A DNA stretch of 64,000 bases from Agapetus fuscipes (Eukaryota; Arthropoda; Insecta; Trichoptera; Glossosomatidae): positions 1,794,201-1,858,200 of the forward strand of contig OX637359.1 of the NCBI GenBank assembly GCA_951799405.1. Direction: 5' to 3'. The position numbers were made by a program, and so were the translations under genes. Positions 1 to 10,590 of this stretch are shown here, one piece after another. Under the pieces are notes generated by a model. That model saw only the letters and a program-made list of their open reading frames with translations. It did not search any database and was not told the DNA's origin. Position 1 is the first letter of the stretch. Each line of letters opens with the position of its first letter.

Positions 1-89
1 CACCCATCCAAGTAGCATCCGCGCCCAATGCTGCTTAACTTCGGTGATCTGATGAGAACCGGTGCTTTTAACATGGTAACGTCGTTGAC
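1..89 (-). pseudogene. 5S rRNA-derived sequence, cut by window edge
   Basis: Read on the minus strand from 89 downward, this follows the 5' three quarters of an animal 5S rRNA. GTCAACGAC is the 5' end, then ACCATGTT, ACCGGTTCTC, GATCACCGAAGTTAAGCAGC (box A) and ACTTGGATGGGTG (start of box C). Several substitutions relative to typical 5S, such as in the 5' strand of the first helix, argue against a functional gene. A second 5S-derived segment in this window lies in a SINE, so this may be the head of another such SINE whose body lies outside the window. The 5S likeness is clear; SINE versus pseudogene is undecided. Confidence 0.75.
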
Positions 90-185
90 TTGAACTAACA
101 TGTGAAAAGAGTATTAAATAATTACTTATCTCGGTAGGTTAGATTGCTTACAATAATAATAACTGCACAGTGAAAAATTATTGAT

Positions 186-335
186 CGGATATTAGACGAA
201 CCGTTATGAAAGAACTTACATTATTCTCGACGTTTCGTTAGCGACGCAGCTAACGTCGTCAGTGTAGATATAATTATGATAAATGTGTCAAACGACCGTA
301 ATTCCAACCTAAGCCTTACAGCTTAGATTGTTATT
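186..335 (-). mobile_element. Penelope-like element terminal fragment
   Basis: Shares GGATATTA-ACGAACCG, AACTTACATTATTCTC, GACGTTTCGT and the distal TGTCAAACGACCGTAATTC with the PLE copies at 8324-8535 and 34236-34556. On the minus strand it contains CTGACGA, a perfect 6-bp stem GTTAGC/GCTAAC, then GAAACGTC, a hammerhead-like order of motifs. No coding sequence remains. Confidence 0.55.
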
Positions 336-513
336 AAAAATATTGGGCTTTGTACATTCAAAATATCCCTCGGCTATGTGACGTCATCCATAGTACATAA
401 AAAATGGATTCCCGATAATCAGGGATATTTTATGGTTCACAGCACTGTGAGTCCATACTGTTGGGGGTAATGCTAAATGCAGTACCGTGCATTTAGGTGT
501 ATTTTAAACTACT

Positions 514-942
514 TATTGACGGTTAAAAGGAAGTAAAAGGGCATAAGCGACGTTTTGGTTAAAAATGAGTTATGAATGCTATCTTACTTAAAATTTTCCG
601 CTCTTTCTAATGCGCTCACTTTGATAGCTCTACGATGATTTTTTAGTTGTTTATGCCCAAGCAAACAACTGCGTTTTCTAAGTCTAGTTTTTGTGTAATC
701 GATAAGATTTTGACTTTTTTTGTCCTAAAAGCGCTTGTGACATAAAAAAATAGTGAAACCACATTAATAGGAATGCCAATAAACGCTGTTATTTTTTTAT
801 TATTTTAGAGCGTTTTTTATTTCAATTATATGATAAAAAATAAAGAAGTTATGCCATTTTTTTGCAATCTCAAACTTTAAGCTGCTCTCATGAACAATTT
901 TGTAATAGTCGCTTATGCCCTACTCCCTTTTAACCGTCGATA
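514..942. mobile_element. M1, Tc1/mariner-like MITE
   Basis: Imperfect TIRs of about 33 bp: GACGGTTAAAAGG...GGGCATAAGCGAC at the left and its reverse complement at the right. A TA dinucleotide flanks each end (514-515, 941-942), the usual Tc1/mariner target duplication. It is 425 bp with no ORF. The second copy (59814-60498) sits in an A-tail with the same TA flanks, which confirms the boundaries. Confidence 0.8.
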
Positions 943-1350
943 TTGTATTGAAATAATGACGCTGTGAACTGTCTTTAGTCCAGCAAGGTGACAAAAAAAA
1001 TATGCCCTAAATTGGCTATCAAAAGAAGGCACTACCTTTATACAAAGGATGGCGACCAACAGACACAAATGTCTAGCACAACAAGACACTGCCTTTACAA
1101 ATGGAAAATATACAAATATATTCCAAAATAAAGTATGACGTTAAAGAATTATCAGAAAAGGTATAAAGGAGTCCTAATAGTGTGAAATGAATACGTTGTT
1201 AATGGTTCATAATGGTTTAAGATATTAATTTACAAAGCCTTATTATTTCTCAGGACTATAATGAATGTCACAAGCATGTAACATTGACATGATTTCACTT
1301 AAAAAAAACGAACCTACGAAAAACTGAAATTACTTAATTAATTATTAATT
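943..1350. other. AT-rich, no feature recognised
   Basis: No ORF of note, repeat match or RNA fold was seen in this 400-bp stretch. Confidence 0.5.
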
Positions 1351-1601
1351 ATTCCTTGACTTATAGGTTGGTATGAGGCTGACCAACCATACTGTAAAAA
1401 CTGGTTCACTTTGCCGATGTCACCCCTGTGTCAGGGAAGGTCGGCAAAAGTTGTAGGGCTTATGTTCATTTGAGGTTTGGATTTTATTTGTAAGTACACA
1501 TTCAGCATTTGTAAGCGCGAACTACACGTGTTTGTTTGTGGGCATACATCTGAGAGATTTAAATGAATAGATCCAATGCAACTTAGATTATAGATTATAA
1601 T
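1351..1601 (+). repeat. LINE-A A-tail, full-length unit
   Basis: Starts at the recurrent 5' boundary ATTCCTTGACTTATAGG. It continues through GGCTGACCA, CACTTTGCC and TAAGCGCGAACTACACGTG to GCAACTTAGATTATAGATTA. The upstream sequence is unrelated to the LINE-A 3' UTR, so this is one of the copies that begin exactly at the unit start. Confidence 0.85.
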
Positions 1602-1837
1602 TAAATTTCTTGAAAACAGTGTTTCCGTGTTTCCTCAAAAACTATTGACATTATCAAAAATTGATTTCTTGTGAGACTAATGTAATTAAACAGAAAAAAA
1701 AGAAATATATAAAAATGTAGCACATAAAAAAAACGATTAAAATTTTAAATAACGGGTTTTTTTATAATTTTTTGTGGTGACATTTTTAAAGTCATTTTTT
1801 AATTTTTACTTTTATAATTTATCTAAATAATTAATGG

Positions 1838-2157
1838 TCCGGTCGATAGCTCAGTTGGTAGAGTGCTTGCATTCCATGCCGTGAGCTCGGGTTCGAATCC
1901 CACCCAGTGTGTCAGAAATGATTTCCCGTTTCGGTGTTTATTTCAAAACCCCAACAAATACCGGCAAGGTTTACTCAGCCTTCACAAAAAATGAGGACCA
2001 GCCCCCTCGAGAGCTGGGAAACCCCCACTTCAACTGAAGTGGTTGGCGTTAGGCCGGCCCCCTCAACTGTAAAAATAAATAGGTTCAACTCGCCACATGC
2101 GACTCCTTCGGGGATAACGCGGCAAGAAGTTACACTATAGTGTAGCTTAGTTGCGTT
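1838..2157 (+). mobile_element. SINE-T1, tRNA-derived, full length
   Basis: The head has an A box (TAGCTCAGTTGG) and B box (GGTTCGAATCCC) at tRNA spacing. The body contains two palindromic motifs, ACTTCAACTGAAGT and CCTTCGGGG (here slightly changed), and ends ACACTATAGTGTAGCTTAGTTGCG. No poly(A) tail is present. Likely transcribed by RNA polymerase III; the partner LINE is unknown. Confidence 0.85.
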
Positions 2158-3090
2158 TTGTATTAATTAACTCGCATTTTTTTCATGACTGTCACTCTTT
2201 TACTCAGACCATAAAGTTAAGGAAACAAAAACCACAGGTAGGGTATACAGCACTCTTAAATTAGACTCTTTTTTTTTGGAAAAAAACTCGTCCGTCCTCA
2301 CGCGTCAAGTCATTTGGAATGCCCCATATTCCAGGGGTGCTCATTTAAACCCACGTGGTCATATTTCAGCTTTCATTGCGGTCTTCCTTTCATGTGGGCA
2401 AACCAATACACGTGATGTGACCGGTCCAATACAGCAAACAAGAATATAAGGCTGGCGAATGCAAATTTCTCCCCCTTTCCGCTATGAGGGTCGGATATTG
2501 TAACTGTAAGGCTGTCGGCATTGCGCTAAGGGTGGTAATAATCTCGGCACAGTAACCTTCATATTCTGCAATCTTTGCATAGGTACCTCTTTCGGTGTTA
2601 TTCTTACTTGTCATATTTCGCCATCGGCCTAACTGGCGACTACTTAATCTGGGTACAACGCCGGACTAGACTAAATTTGAAATATTGATTCTCGTTCATA
2701 GTGTAACGTAGGAACAGTTGAGCCTGCGACCAAATTTGGACGGCTGAAATTACGTCCGTTCAATGTCGTATTTAAAAAAAAAATCTGTTCTGGAGATGTC
2801 ACTTTATAAATATTATTAAAAGAATAGGGAATTTTCAGTCGTTTTTAAATAATTATTAAAACAATAACCATGACAATAACGCAAAAAAAAATGAAAAATA
2901 CAAGCAAATAATTAATTTATAATTTTGTTGTGCAATTTATCATTAAAACAACTTTGAAAACAATTGATTAGCCAAATAAATCCGTATATTTTTTGTGGAT
3001 CGGGAAAAATAAACCAAATGTAGGGAATATGCGTTTGGGACGACCACACAAATATCGATGACGTCACAATGGCGGATGGCTGACTGTTTT
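2158..3090. other. No gene recognised
   Basis: AT-rich sequence with short unrelated ORFs only. 2280-2350 is less AT-rich but matches no family seen elsewhere in the window. Confidence 0.5.
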
Positions 3091-3094
3091 GTTT

Positions 3095-3718
3095 TGTTAT
3101 GTTTAGATTGAAAGGTATCTTCAGGATACTTACATCCGGCTAGCTCTCATCAGCATCACTCTCAGGGCGTGGGGTTCTTTCTTTCGGTTGCTCACTTGTA
3201 CTTTGGGAAGGGTTTTATAATTAAAAGTTAACATGAACAAATAAGGGTTTATTACTGTACTAATATGGGGGGGAAAAGGGGAAATAAGGGATTGGCCAGA
3301 CCTACAGGTTGTCACCAGAACACTCCCTATTCCGTTGGCTGGAGTTCTAAACGGAAGGCCTGGGGCAGCGCCCCAGGCTAGCGGCGGTTCACGAGGCGGA
3401 CGCCTCCACACGTGGAAGCCCCTGGGTGGGCGCTCCTATGCCTCTGGTCCACAAGGCGGGTGCCTTGCTGGCAGGAAATCCAAGTAGATGGGGGGGGGGA
3501 GCTCCATTGTAGTGCCCCCTCTTGCACCGCTTGGTGCTTGGTCGCTGACGTCTTAGTCGGTTGACATCTTGCCGGGAACTGACAAACGACGGCCTGATTA
3601 GTTCATACGGTGCAGTTCGGCCGCTTCCGTGACCGTTCGGCTCCGCTCGGCCCACAAACACACACTGCACACTTCGGGATTGTTTTTTTTATAATATGTT
3701 ATTTAAAATAACATAACA
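3095..3718 (-). repeat. 3' LTR (624 bp)
   Basis: Bounded by TGTTATG and CATAACA. Contains a G-rich, relatively GC-rich core (about 3280-3660) with a run of ten G. Lacks the 6-bp AGATAA segment present in the other LTR at about 6064. Confidence 0.88.
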
Positions 3719-3730
3719 TTCCCCTTTCTC
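3719..3730 (-). promoter_or_regulatory. Polypurine tract of the LTR element
   Basis: On the minus strand GAGAAAGGGGAA directly abuts the 3' LTR. This is the expected position and composition of the plus-strand DNA primer in reverse transcription. Confidence 0.75.
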
Positions 3731-5912
3731 ACAAAAATAAAGAAAGAAAACCAGGAGCAACACAACAGTCTTCACACACAACACCAGGTCTTTGGCCATT
3801 AAGAAAATTGAAAATTTTATGGGAACACAAAAAGGAAAAGGGGATTTACAGGAACATCCTTCTGTCCTATCAACACACCAGAAAGAAGGAAGAAGAAAAC
3901 TGGTGGCTTTGAGAATTATCGATTTGGTTTGGGAAATTTCAAGGTGGTTCCAATAACCGACAAGACGCGGATTAAAAGCGATCTTGTAACAAGGCCTTTT
4001 TTTCTTCACCAAAACATGTCGAAAACTCTAAACAATAAATAATAATCACAGCAATCAAAACATATTTTACACTGGTACTTATATTAACCAAGTCATAACT
4101 CGTTACAGGAGTCGACTATTATATAACAATAAGTTCTGAGCTGAATACAAAAAAAAATACATATAGAGACAACATCCAAGCTCGCTCAAAATATTTAATA
4201 TGTTAGTGCGTAAAATCCACTACGAACTCACTCGAAAAAGAGTGGAACATTCCATATAAAACATCTTGAAGTGAATATGGAATACACAAACAAAATATTA
4301 CAAATACACCGGCTCTTTCGAGCCTCAAACACGTCTGTACTCACAGACATTTTCCTCCTTCGACAAAATGAACAAGGCTTTAAGTGTCATCTTATACACA
4401 AAAGTGCATATCAGATCCCAGATTTACGAAACGTAAAATCTCAAGAAAATGCGCTCCCTTTTCCAAGAAAAAGGCCAGCATTTCTTCCCCTTACATCAAT
4501 TTCCACTCAAAGCAGTGATAATTTCATCCCTACATCAACATACCGTGGAAAATCCACACACGGACCTACGAAAGTAGAATCCCGGAAAACGGCTTCCCTT
4601 TCCCAAAGGACCACATTTTCCCACTCTTTCTCGGTGGCGCCACTTCATTTTTTAGAAGAATAAAGAAACTTCATTATTCAATCTTTTTCCAAAGGGTTAA
4701 TTCGGAAAACCATTGAAATTTTACAAAAAAAAACTGTAGAAGATATTTACATACATAAAAACAAATGTAGTCAAGAAATCCTAATTCTAACTAAATTACC
4801 TATTTGTACACTATAAAACAAAAATTCTCCGATGTTTTTTGAGAACCGTTCAAGTTTAAATCTCCAAGTGACCCGTATATCAGTCAAACATCTCACAAAA
4901 GTGATATGCTATTGGCTTGCAAGAAATAAAACCATCGTAAATATTAAACTAAAATGAATCCTAAGATACCTTTTTACAAAAATTACAATCCTCTATCGTT
5001 TTTTAAGGGTTCTTGGAACGATTTCAATATTCCCTGACAACACACAAAAGTACCTAAAGCTAATCTATAAAATTATTTACAAATGGCAGCCAACAGAATA
5101 GCCATAGTTCGTAGTAAATTTCCGAAAGGACCTAATCACCAGTTTACCCCGAAAAAATAAATATATATTTTAAAATGTTTTTGAGAATAGCACATTAAAA
5201 AAACCAAATGGGGGAAAAAAAACATCATGAATTACCAAACACTTAATCCTCACATTAAATAAAATACTTCTGAGAATCCTTTAATGTGGAAAAAAGTTTG
5301 TTAAAAGCTTTTATGAAAAAAAACATAAAGTGAAAGTTTATTTGCCTAGCAACAAATAATGCATCAATTTCAAGGTAGGTACCTACTTATGTAAAATAAA
5401 CAAAGCTAGATTTCTGTGAAAAAAATAAAACAAAATAATGATGCTTTCTCAAATGAATTCTCAAAAATGCATGTACATTTTATTGATATTAAAATTTCAC
5501 AGAATTTTAAATCGTCAAAGTACATTTACGCAAATGCAAAAAACAAAAAGGAAGCGACCAAAATAGTGTTAAAATCAAAATAGACAGAAATACTAAATGT
5601 TGAAGAAAAAATGAAATTTGGCGTAAAAAATTAAAATATGACGAGGTTTCTTAGCAAATGATACAAGATTTAATGATTTATTTTTCAGGCTTCTCAAAGA
5701 TTGCATTGATATTGATATAAAAATTCTATCATAATTTTTAATCGTCAAAAGGACATTAAAGCAAAATGCAAAAGCAATCAAAACAAAAACAATTCACTCC
5801 AAAATCAAGGCAAGAAAACATATGACGTCAGAATGAAAGCAAAAAAAATACACTAAAAAAACAGAGCTTCACAAAACAATTCCCAAAATAAAAGTTCGCA
5901 ATATCGAAAGAA
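3731..5912 (-). other. Internal region of the LTR element, non-coding
   Basis: AT-rich. An open frame at 4271-4663 (plus strand, 130 codons) runs against the element's direction and has no recognisable domain. The minus-strand frame 3689-4012 overlaps the LTR and is hydrophobic, low-complexity translation. No zinc knuckle, protease, reverse-transcriptase or integrase motif was seen. Confidence 0.7.
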
Positions 5913-5930
5913 TCCCAGTTGGATGCGCCA
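5913..5930 (-). promoter_or_regulatory. Primer-binding site of the LTR element
   Basis: One base inside the 5' LTR the minus strand reads TGGCGCATCCAACTGGGA. The complement ends in ...GCGCCA, as a tRNA 3' end with CCA would. I cannot name the tRNA. Confidence 0.75.
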
Positions 5931-5931
5931 G

Positions 5932-6561
5932 TGTTATGTTTAGATTGAAAGGTATCTTCAGGATACTTACATCCGGCTAGCTCTCATCAGCATCACTCTC
6001 AGGGCGTGGGGTTCTTTCTTTCGGTTGCTCACTTGTACTTTGGGAAGGGTTTTATAATTAAAAGATAAAGTTAACATGAACAAATAAGGGTTTATTACTG
6101 TACTAATATGGGGGGGAAAAGGGGAAATAAGGGATTGGCCAGACCTACAGGTTGTCACCAGAACACTCCCTATTCCGTTGGCTGGAGTTCTAAACGGAAG
6201 GCCTGGGGCAGCGCCCCAGGCCAGCGGCGGTTCACGAGGCGGACGCCTCCACACGTGGAAGCCCCTGGGTGGGCGCTCCTATGCCTCTGGTCCACAAGGC
6301 GGGTGCCTTGCTGGCAGGAAATCCAAGTAGATGGGGGGGGGGAGCTCCATTGTAGTGCCCCCTCTTGCACCGCTTGGTGCTTGGTCGCTGACGTCTTAGT
6401 CGGTTGACATCTTGCCGGGAACTGACGAACGACGGCCTGATTAGTTCATACGGTGCAGTTCGGCCGCTTCCGTGACCGTTCGGCTCCGCTCGGCCCACAA
6501 ACACACACTGCACACTTCGGGATTGTTTTTTTTATAATATGTTATTTAAAATAACATAACA
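5932..6561 (-). repeat. 5' LTR (630 bp)
   Basis: Same ends as the 3' LTR. The differences I found are an AGATAA insertion, a T/C change in the CAGGCTAGCGG region and an A/G change in GACAAACGAC. Confidence 0.88.
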
Positions 6562-6565
6562 GTTT

Positions 6566-7179
6566 GTACACAGATCAGATGTCTGCCGAAATGCAAGTAA
6601 ATATTTTATTTCAGATGGAAATAGTGTCTCATATGTGTTCGTAGAGTGTTAAATATCCTCTTCACTTATTTTAAACTATATACATAACTTCAGTTTTGCG
6701 GCAAAATTTTCATATTGAGAAATTTGCCGCGAGCCGTGATGCAATCTGTCAAATGATTTCTTTTGCTTTTTAATTTTGTGTGTTTTGTGCCTCAAAAAGC
6801 GATTGATTAGCAAAAAAGTGCTGAATTCTGTCAATTGGACCAAAATGACAAAAACAAATCGCAAAACAAAACAGTAATAAAGCAAATATTTACTATTTAA
6901 TATTAAATACGGCAGTTGTCAAAATCGATTGTACCACAAAACCGTCTCCGAGGGGGTTTTGTCTAGGCCTAACTTCGCATACATTTGGAGGTTAGATTTG
7001 GGCGGGCGTTGAGCTCGAGACGCAAGCCTAACTACTTCAGAAATATTCAAGAATCAAAATTAAGCAAAACCTGGGTTCAAAGGGCGACGAAAATGTCTAA
7101 GAATAACACCGTGAGTTCATTTATATCCAACACCTTTTCATTTGGGAAGCATAACGGGAAAAACTCTGAAGGATTGAGT
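6566..7179. other. No gene recognised
   Basis: Flank of the LTR element. ORFs here are short and unlike known proteins. Confidence 0.45.
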
Positions 7180-7535
7180 AAAGAATGAATGGGTAAAGAA
7201 AAAATGTAAGCTGACAGAGGATATGAAAGTTCGGGTAAAAGAGAATGTGATGAGATGGTTTGTGCATGTGGAAAGAATGAATGATGATAGACTGACAAAA
7301 TATTTATATATAGAGGAAGTGTGAAAGGAAAAAGAGGTAAGGGATTGCCGAGAAAAGAATGGAGTGATCAAATTAAGGAAATTGTGAAAAAATGGGATAT
7401 ACAAAGTGAGTGTAAAAGAAGAAAACTTACGAAAAGGGTGATGTATATGTATAAATGAATTGAAAGCGGTATGTAAGAATAGGAAGAAATGGAGACAGCT
7501 CTGCAGAGGCTTTGGCCACTCCTAGCGGAAAGGTG
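7180..7535 (+). pseudogene. LINE-A C-terminal fragment with frameshifts
   Basis: In successive frames this encodes the LINE-A C-terminus: a KNEWV segment, VMRWFVHVERMNDDRLTK, then after a frameshift GLPRKEWSDQIKEIV, and after another NELKAVCKNRKKWRQLCRG. At least two frameshifts make it non-functional. The stop is followed by the CACTCCTAGCGGAA terminal motif seen in other copies of this subfamily. The reverse transcriptase palm is absent, as expected for a 5'-truncated copy. Confidence 0.8.
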
Positions 7536-7569
7536 ACAGAGTTCATTTGAGGTTACTTTTTCACGTATT

Positions 7570-7722
7570 TCCTTCTTTCACAATTCACTGTTTCAAGAAA
7601 GGTTGGCAAGAGTCACAGGGCTTTGTGTTTTTATACTATCATGCGGCATGGGTAAGCGCGAACTTATACGTGTTTGCTTGTGGGAATGCATTTAATATGA
7701 ATCTGAAATGTAATATACCTTT
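7570..7722 (+). repeat. A-tail, truncated at the 5' side
   Basis: Starts near TTTCAAGAAAGGTTGGCAAGAG and retains TAAGCGCGAACTTATACGTG and GAATGCATTTAATATGAATC. Lacks the GATTA tail. Confidence 0.65.
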
Positions 7723-8205
7723 TTTATTGATTTTAGAGGCATTTACTTTGAAGTTAAGAGACCAAAATTAATCAGTGAAACCATTTTGTGAAATGCATTC
7801 CTCTTCACGAATTTTCTTATCAAAAAATTTACGTCTCACAATTTTTGAATTTTTGTTCAGTCATCTGTAGAACGCAAATATTTTTTTCATCCGTGTAGAA
7901 ATTTGACAAGCGTAAAATTTTCGCGGTGCCAGATCTATACACATGAGACGATAAATAAACCGATGGATATCCACGAATGTTTATTTTTCTACCGCCCCAG
8001 CAAATTGTGTACAGATATTTTACCCTAGGCGAGGTCTTGAAAGGTTTTTGGAATAAAAAAAATACAAATAACGCTTGCTAGAGACGCTCAATTTTGAATG
8101 GCATTTTTGCACGCTTATTCAAGCTCACTGCTTATTTACAAAATATGTTTACCATTTTAGACAGACATTTCCTAATTTTATCACAACAGACTGTTCGATA
8201 GCTAT
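7723..8205. other. No gene recognised
   Basis: AT-rich, no repeat family assigned. 7790-7825 weakly resembles a SINE-T3 tail. Confidence 0.45.
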
Positions 8206-8896
8206 AATATAATCTATAATCTATCATCGAAGTTGCAAGGATATATTAATTCAGAGCTCTCAAATGTTTGCCCACAAACAAACACGTGTAGCGAAGTTCG
8301 CGCTTACAAATGCTGAAAGTGTAGTTAGGTTTAAGTTAGAATTAAGGTCGTTTGACATTTTGACAATTATATTAATTTTCGGATATTTAACGAACCCTTC
8401 GGTGAGAACTTACATTATTCTCTACGTTTCGTCAGCGACGTAGCCGACGTCTTGATGTTCTCCTGAAGACGTCGGCTACGTCGCTGACGAAACGTAGAGA
8501 ATAATGTAAGTTCTCACCGAACGGTTCGTTAAATAGCTGAAAGTGTACTTATAAATAAAATCCAAACCTCAAATGAACTACAACTTTTGCCGACTTTCCC
8601 TGACACAGGGGTGACATTGGCAAAGTGAACCATTTTTTTACAGTATGGGTGGTCAGCCGCATATCAACCTATAAGTCAAGGAACATACACAACAAATTAC
8701 ATTTTTAAAATCAACAAATTAATGTATGACATCAAAAACAAACAGAAAACGAATTCTTATTTAAAAAACCCTAGCCGCCAACATCACAGATCAACCGCCA
8801 TTTTTTTCTGTCCTTACACACTTCTTTCATTTCCTCCAGAGTCATAACCTTCTTCGTACAGTCTCTCCTTTTATTATGACTCTGGATGTTCCATTT
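8206..8896 (-). mobile_element. LINE-A 3' end: coding tail, 3' UTR and A-tail
   Basis: Minus strand. 8896-8768 encodes the LINE-A C-terminus (EEMKEVCKD-like, ending in a stop after the NVGG region). The 3' UTR follows to about 8691, then the A-tail to 8206 with a GATTATA-type end. A PLE fragment (8324-8535) interrupts the A-tail. 5'-truncated and non-coding overall. Confidence 0.8.
8324..8535. mobile_element. PLE terminal palindrome inserted in an A-tail
   Basis: Flanked by a 12-bp direct repeat GCTGAAAGTGTA (8312-8323, 8536-8547) that is single-copy in uninterrupted A-tails. Within the insert, arms of about 65 bp (ACGTTTCGTCAGCGACGTAG and its complement) face each other around an ~11-bp loop, so both strands carry the same PLE end. 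The left part continues into the TGTCAAACGACC-type distal segment. Confidence 0.8.
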
Positions 8897-8960
8897 ATTA
8901 GCTCAGCTTGATATAATGCTTGTGTTCCATTCCGGAGAGCTAGGGTTCAATCTCGACCAT
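8897..8960 (+). repeat. tRNA-like head, possibly a diverged SINE
   Basis: TTAGCTCAGCTTG (A-box-like) is followed at tRNA spacing by AGGGTTCAATCTC (B-box-like), with ATGCTTGTGTTCCATTCC between, resembling the SINE-T1 head. No matching SINE-T1 body follows. Confidence 0.45.
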
Positions 8961-9012
8961 GTCTAACGTCGTCAAGTTCAAACTCAAGACTTTCTGTCAG
9001 AAAGTGTACGCT

Positions 9013-9265
9013 ACTAAGCCACACATTTAATGTAACTGCTTGTCGCGTTTTCCGCAAAGAGGCTGAATGTGACTGAGTTGAACCTATTTTTTGCTTCATT
9101 GAACCAATTTCCTACTTCAGTTAAAGTGGGGTTTCCCAGCTACCGAGGGGGACTGGTTTTCATTTCTTGTGAAGGCTAAGTAAACCTTGCCGGTATTTTA
9201 TTTTGGGTTTTTGAAAAAAATACCGAAACGAGAAATCGTTTCTGACACCCTCAGTGGGATCGGAG
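9013..9265 (-). mobile_element. SINE-T1, diverged, head truncated
   Basis: Shows TAAGCCACACATTTAATGTA, AAGTGGGGTTTCCCAGCT and GTAAACCTTGCCGGTATTTT in order. The B-box region is degraded and the A box is missing. Confidence 0.75.
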
Positions 9266-9284
9266 CGTCTTTCATAGCAATGTT

Positions 9285-9475
9285 TTGTCATGTGATGTAC
9301 TGTCATTGTGATGTTCTGTCATAGGTTGTTCATTCATGTGTCGTTCTGTCAAGTGTTGTTCATTCATGTGTCGTTCTGTCATAGGTTGTTCATTCATATG
9401 TCGTTCATTCATGTGTTGTTCATTCATGTGTCGTTATATCATGTGTCGTTTTGTCACTGTGCCGTTTTAACCTGT
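9285..9475. repeat. Degenerate short tandem repeat
   Basis: Repeated GTTCATTCATGTGTCGTTCTG-like units (11-31 bp periods) mixed with TTCTGTCATAGG. The open frames across it are translated repeat only. Confidence 0.7.
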
Positions 9476-9849
9476 CACCATTTGATGGATATTTACTTTG
9501 GAGCTTAAATTTGAATTTATTCTTGGTTTATGGCCTCTGTAGCTGCATGCAAAAGTGGCACGCATGAGTGATTGCCAAAATATCTCATACAATATACTGT
9601 ACCCAGGCTTGAATATGTATATCTATTTTGAGCACATCGCATCTATTCGATTTTCGAATTCCCAGATGTCTGTGGGACCTACAAAAAAGGACCAGTATTT
9701 TTACCTCCCTCTCACGTAAAAAAGTGACATCGTAAATTTTGATAGGTTCAAGAAGATGGTGAAAGAATGAAAATTTAGAAACCTTCCTTTCATATAGAAA
9801 AGAACCTTTTTTTTATACACAAAAGATCCTTTAAAATTTCTGACCTGAA
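9476..9849. other. No gene recognised
   Basis: No family or coding signal seen. Confidence 0.45.
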
Positions 9850-9912
9850 TAATTTTATGAAAACGGTTTTTGTGTACATCACACCTCAAGAGCCCTATGC
9901 GAGCTGCGAAGG
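9850..9912 (-). repeat. SINE-T2a tail fragment
   Basis: TTTTTGTGTACATCACACC followed by TCAAGAGCCCT and GCGAGCT matches the complement of the SINE-T2a 3' part. Confidence 0.6.
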
Positions 9913-10037
9913 AATAACTTAAAACGGATTTTATATTAGGTGGGTGAACCTTGGTGTCTGATCTCGATAGATTGTTATTAGGAATAAAATCGCGTTTTAA
10001 AAAATAGTAAATACACCTAAATGTAACGCTTCAAATT

Positions 10038-10108
10038 ATTTGGATCGTACCTTTTGGATTGCCAGCCCTCTGTTGTGGAATGCCTTACCAAAGGAGCTGT
10101 GAAGAGTG
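10038..10108 (+). pseudogene. L2-like LINE C-terminal scrap
   Basis: One frame reads RTFWIASPLLWNALPKEL and then a stop. This corresponds to the conserved F-x-x-A-x-P-x-x-WN-x-LP block near the end of CR1/L2 reverse transcriptases. It is too short to assign to a subfamily. Confidence 0.6.
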
Positions 10109-10349
10109 CAAATGTAGCTAAAAAAGTGTGTAAGTTAACATAAAAAAAATGCTTCATTTCATCCTTTATCGCATATTTCTATAGCAGAGGTGACAGTGGC
10201 AAGAATGAACGATATTTTACATGTAAGTGCCACTAATCTTCACATACAGTGTAACTTTTTATTGCGTTGTCTCCGAAGGTGTCGTATTTCGATTTTAGAT
10301 AGGTATCTAATAAACACCGAGACGGGGAATCATTTCTGACAACCTGGTG

Positions 10350-10590
10350 TGCGGCTGACCACCCATGCTATAGAAAATGGTTCACTTTACCAAAGTCACC
10401 CCTGATCCAGGGAAGGTTGGTAAGAGTTGCAGGGTGTATGTCCATTTGAGATTTGGGTTTTTATGTTGTAGGTTCACATGCGGCATGTGCAAGCGCGAAC
10501 TTATACGTGTCTGCTTGTGAAAATGCATATAGTGTGAATCTCCAATGTTACATATCTTTGCAACTTAGATTAGATTAGATTAGATTGGCG
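10350..10590 (+). repeat. A-tail, slightly 5'-truncated
   Basis: Begins at TGTGCGGCTGACCACCCATG, has CCTGATCCAGGGAAGGTTGG and GCAAGCGCGAACTTATACGT, and ends in AGATTAGATTAGATTAGATT. Confidence 0.85.

Larger units (their letters stand above)
3095..6561 (-). mobile_element. Non-autonomous LTR retrotransposon, structurally complete
   Basis: Two near-identical direct LTRs (3095-3718 and 5932-6561) flank 2.2 kb. LTR ends are TGTTATG...CATAACA. A 4-bp TSD, GTTT, lies just outside (3091-3094, 6562-6565). A polypurine tract and a tRNA-complementary primer site place the element on the minus strand, so 5932-6561 is the 5' LTR. The interior has no gag or pol similarity in either strand; the longest ORF is 130 codons on the opposite strand. 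Proteins would have to come from a related autonomous copy. I count two substitutions and one 6-bp indel between the LTRs, so insertion was recent. The superfamily (Gypsy, Pao) cannot be assigned without pol. Confidence 0.88.

Noticed and set aside
1351..1601. A-tail as a polymerase III SINE with its own promoter
   Set aside because: GGTTGGTATGAGG and GGTTCACTTTGCC lie at roughly A-box/B-box spacing but match the consensus poorly. Left as an open question, not called.
1838..1910. tRNA gene
   Set aside because: A and B boxes are present, but it heads a repeated ~320-bp SINE. The acceptor ends do not pair, so it is not a functional tRNA gene. The same holds for the SINE-T2 and T3 heads.
4271..4663. 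130-codon open frame in the LTR element
   Set aside because: Runs antisense to the element as set by the primer site and polypurine tract, has no recognisable domain, and lies in AT-rich DNA.
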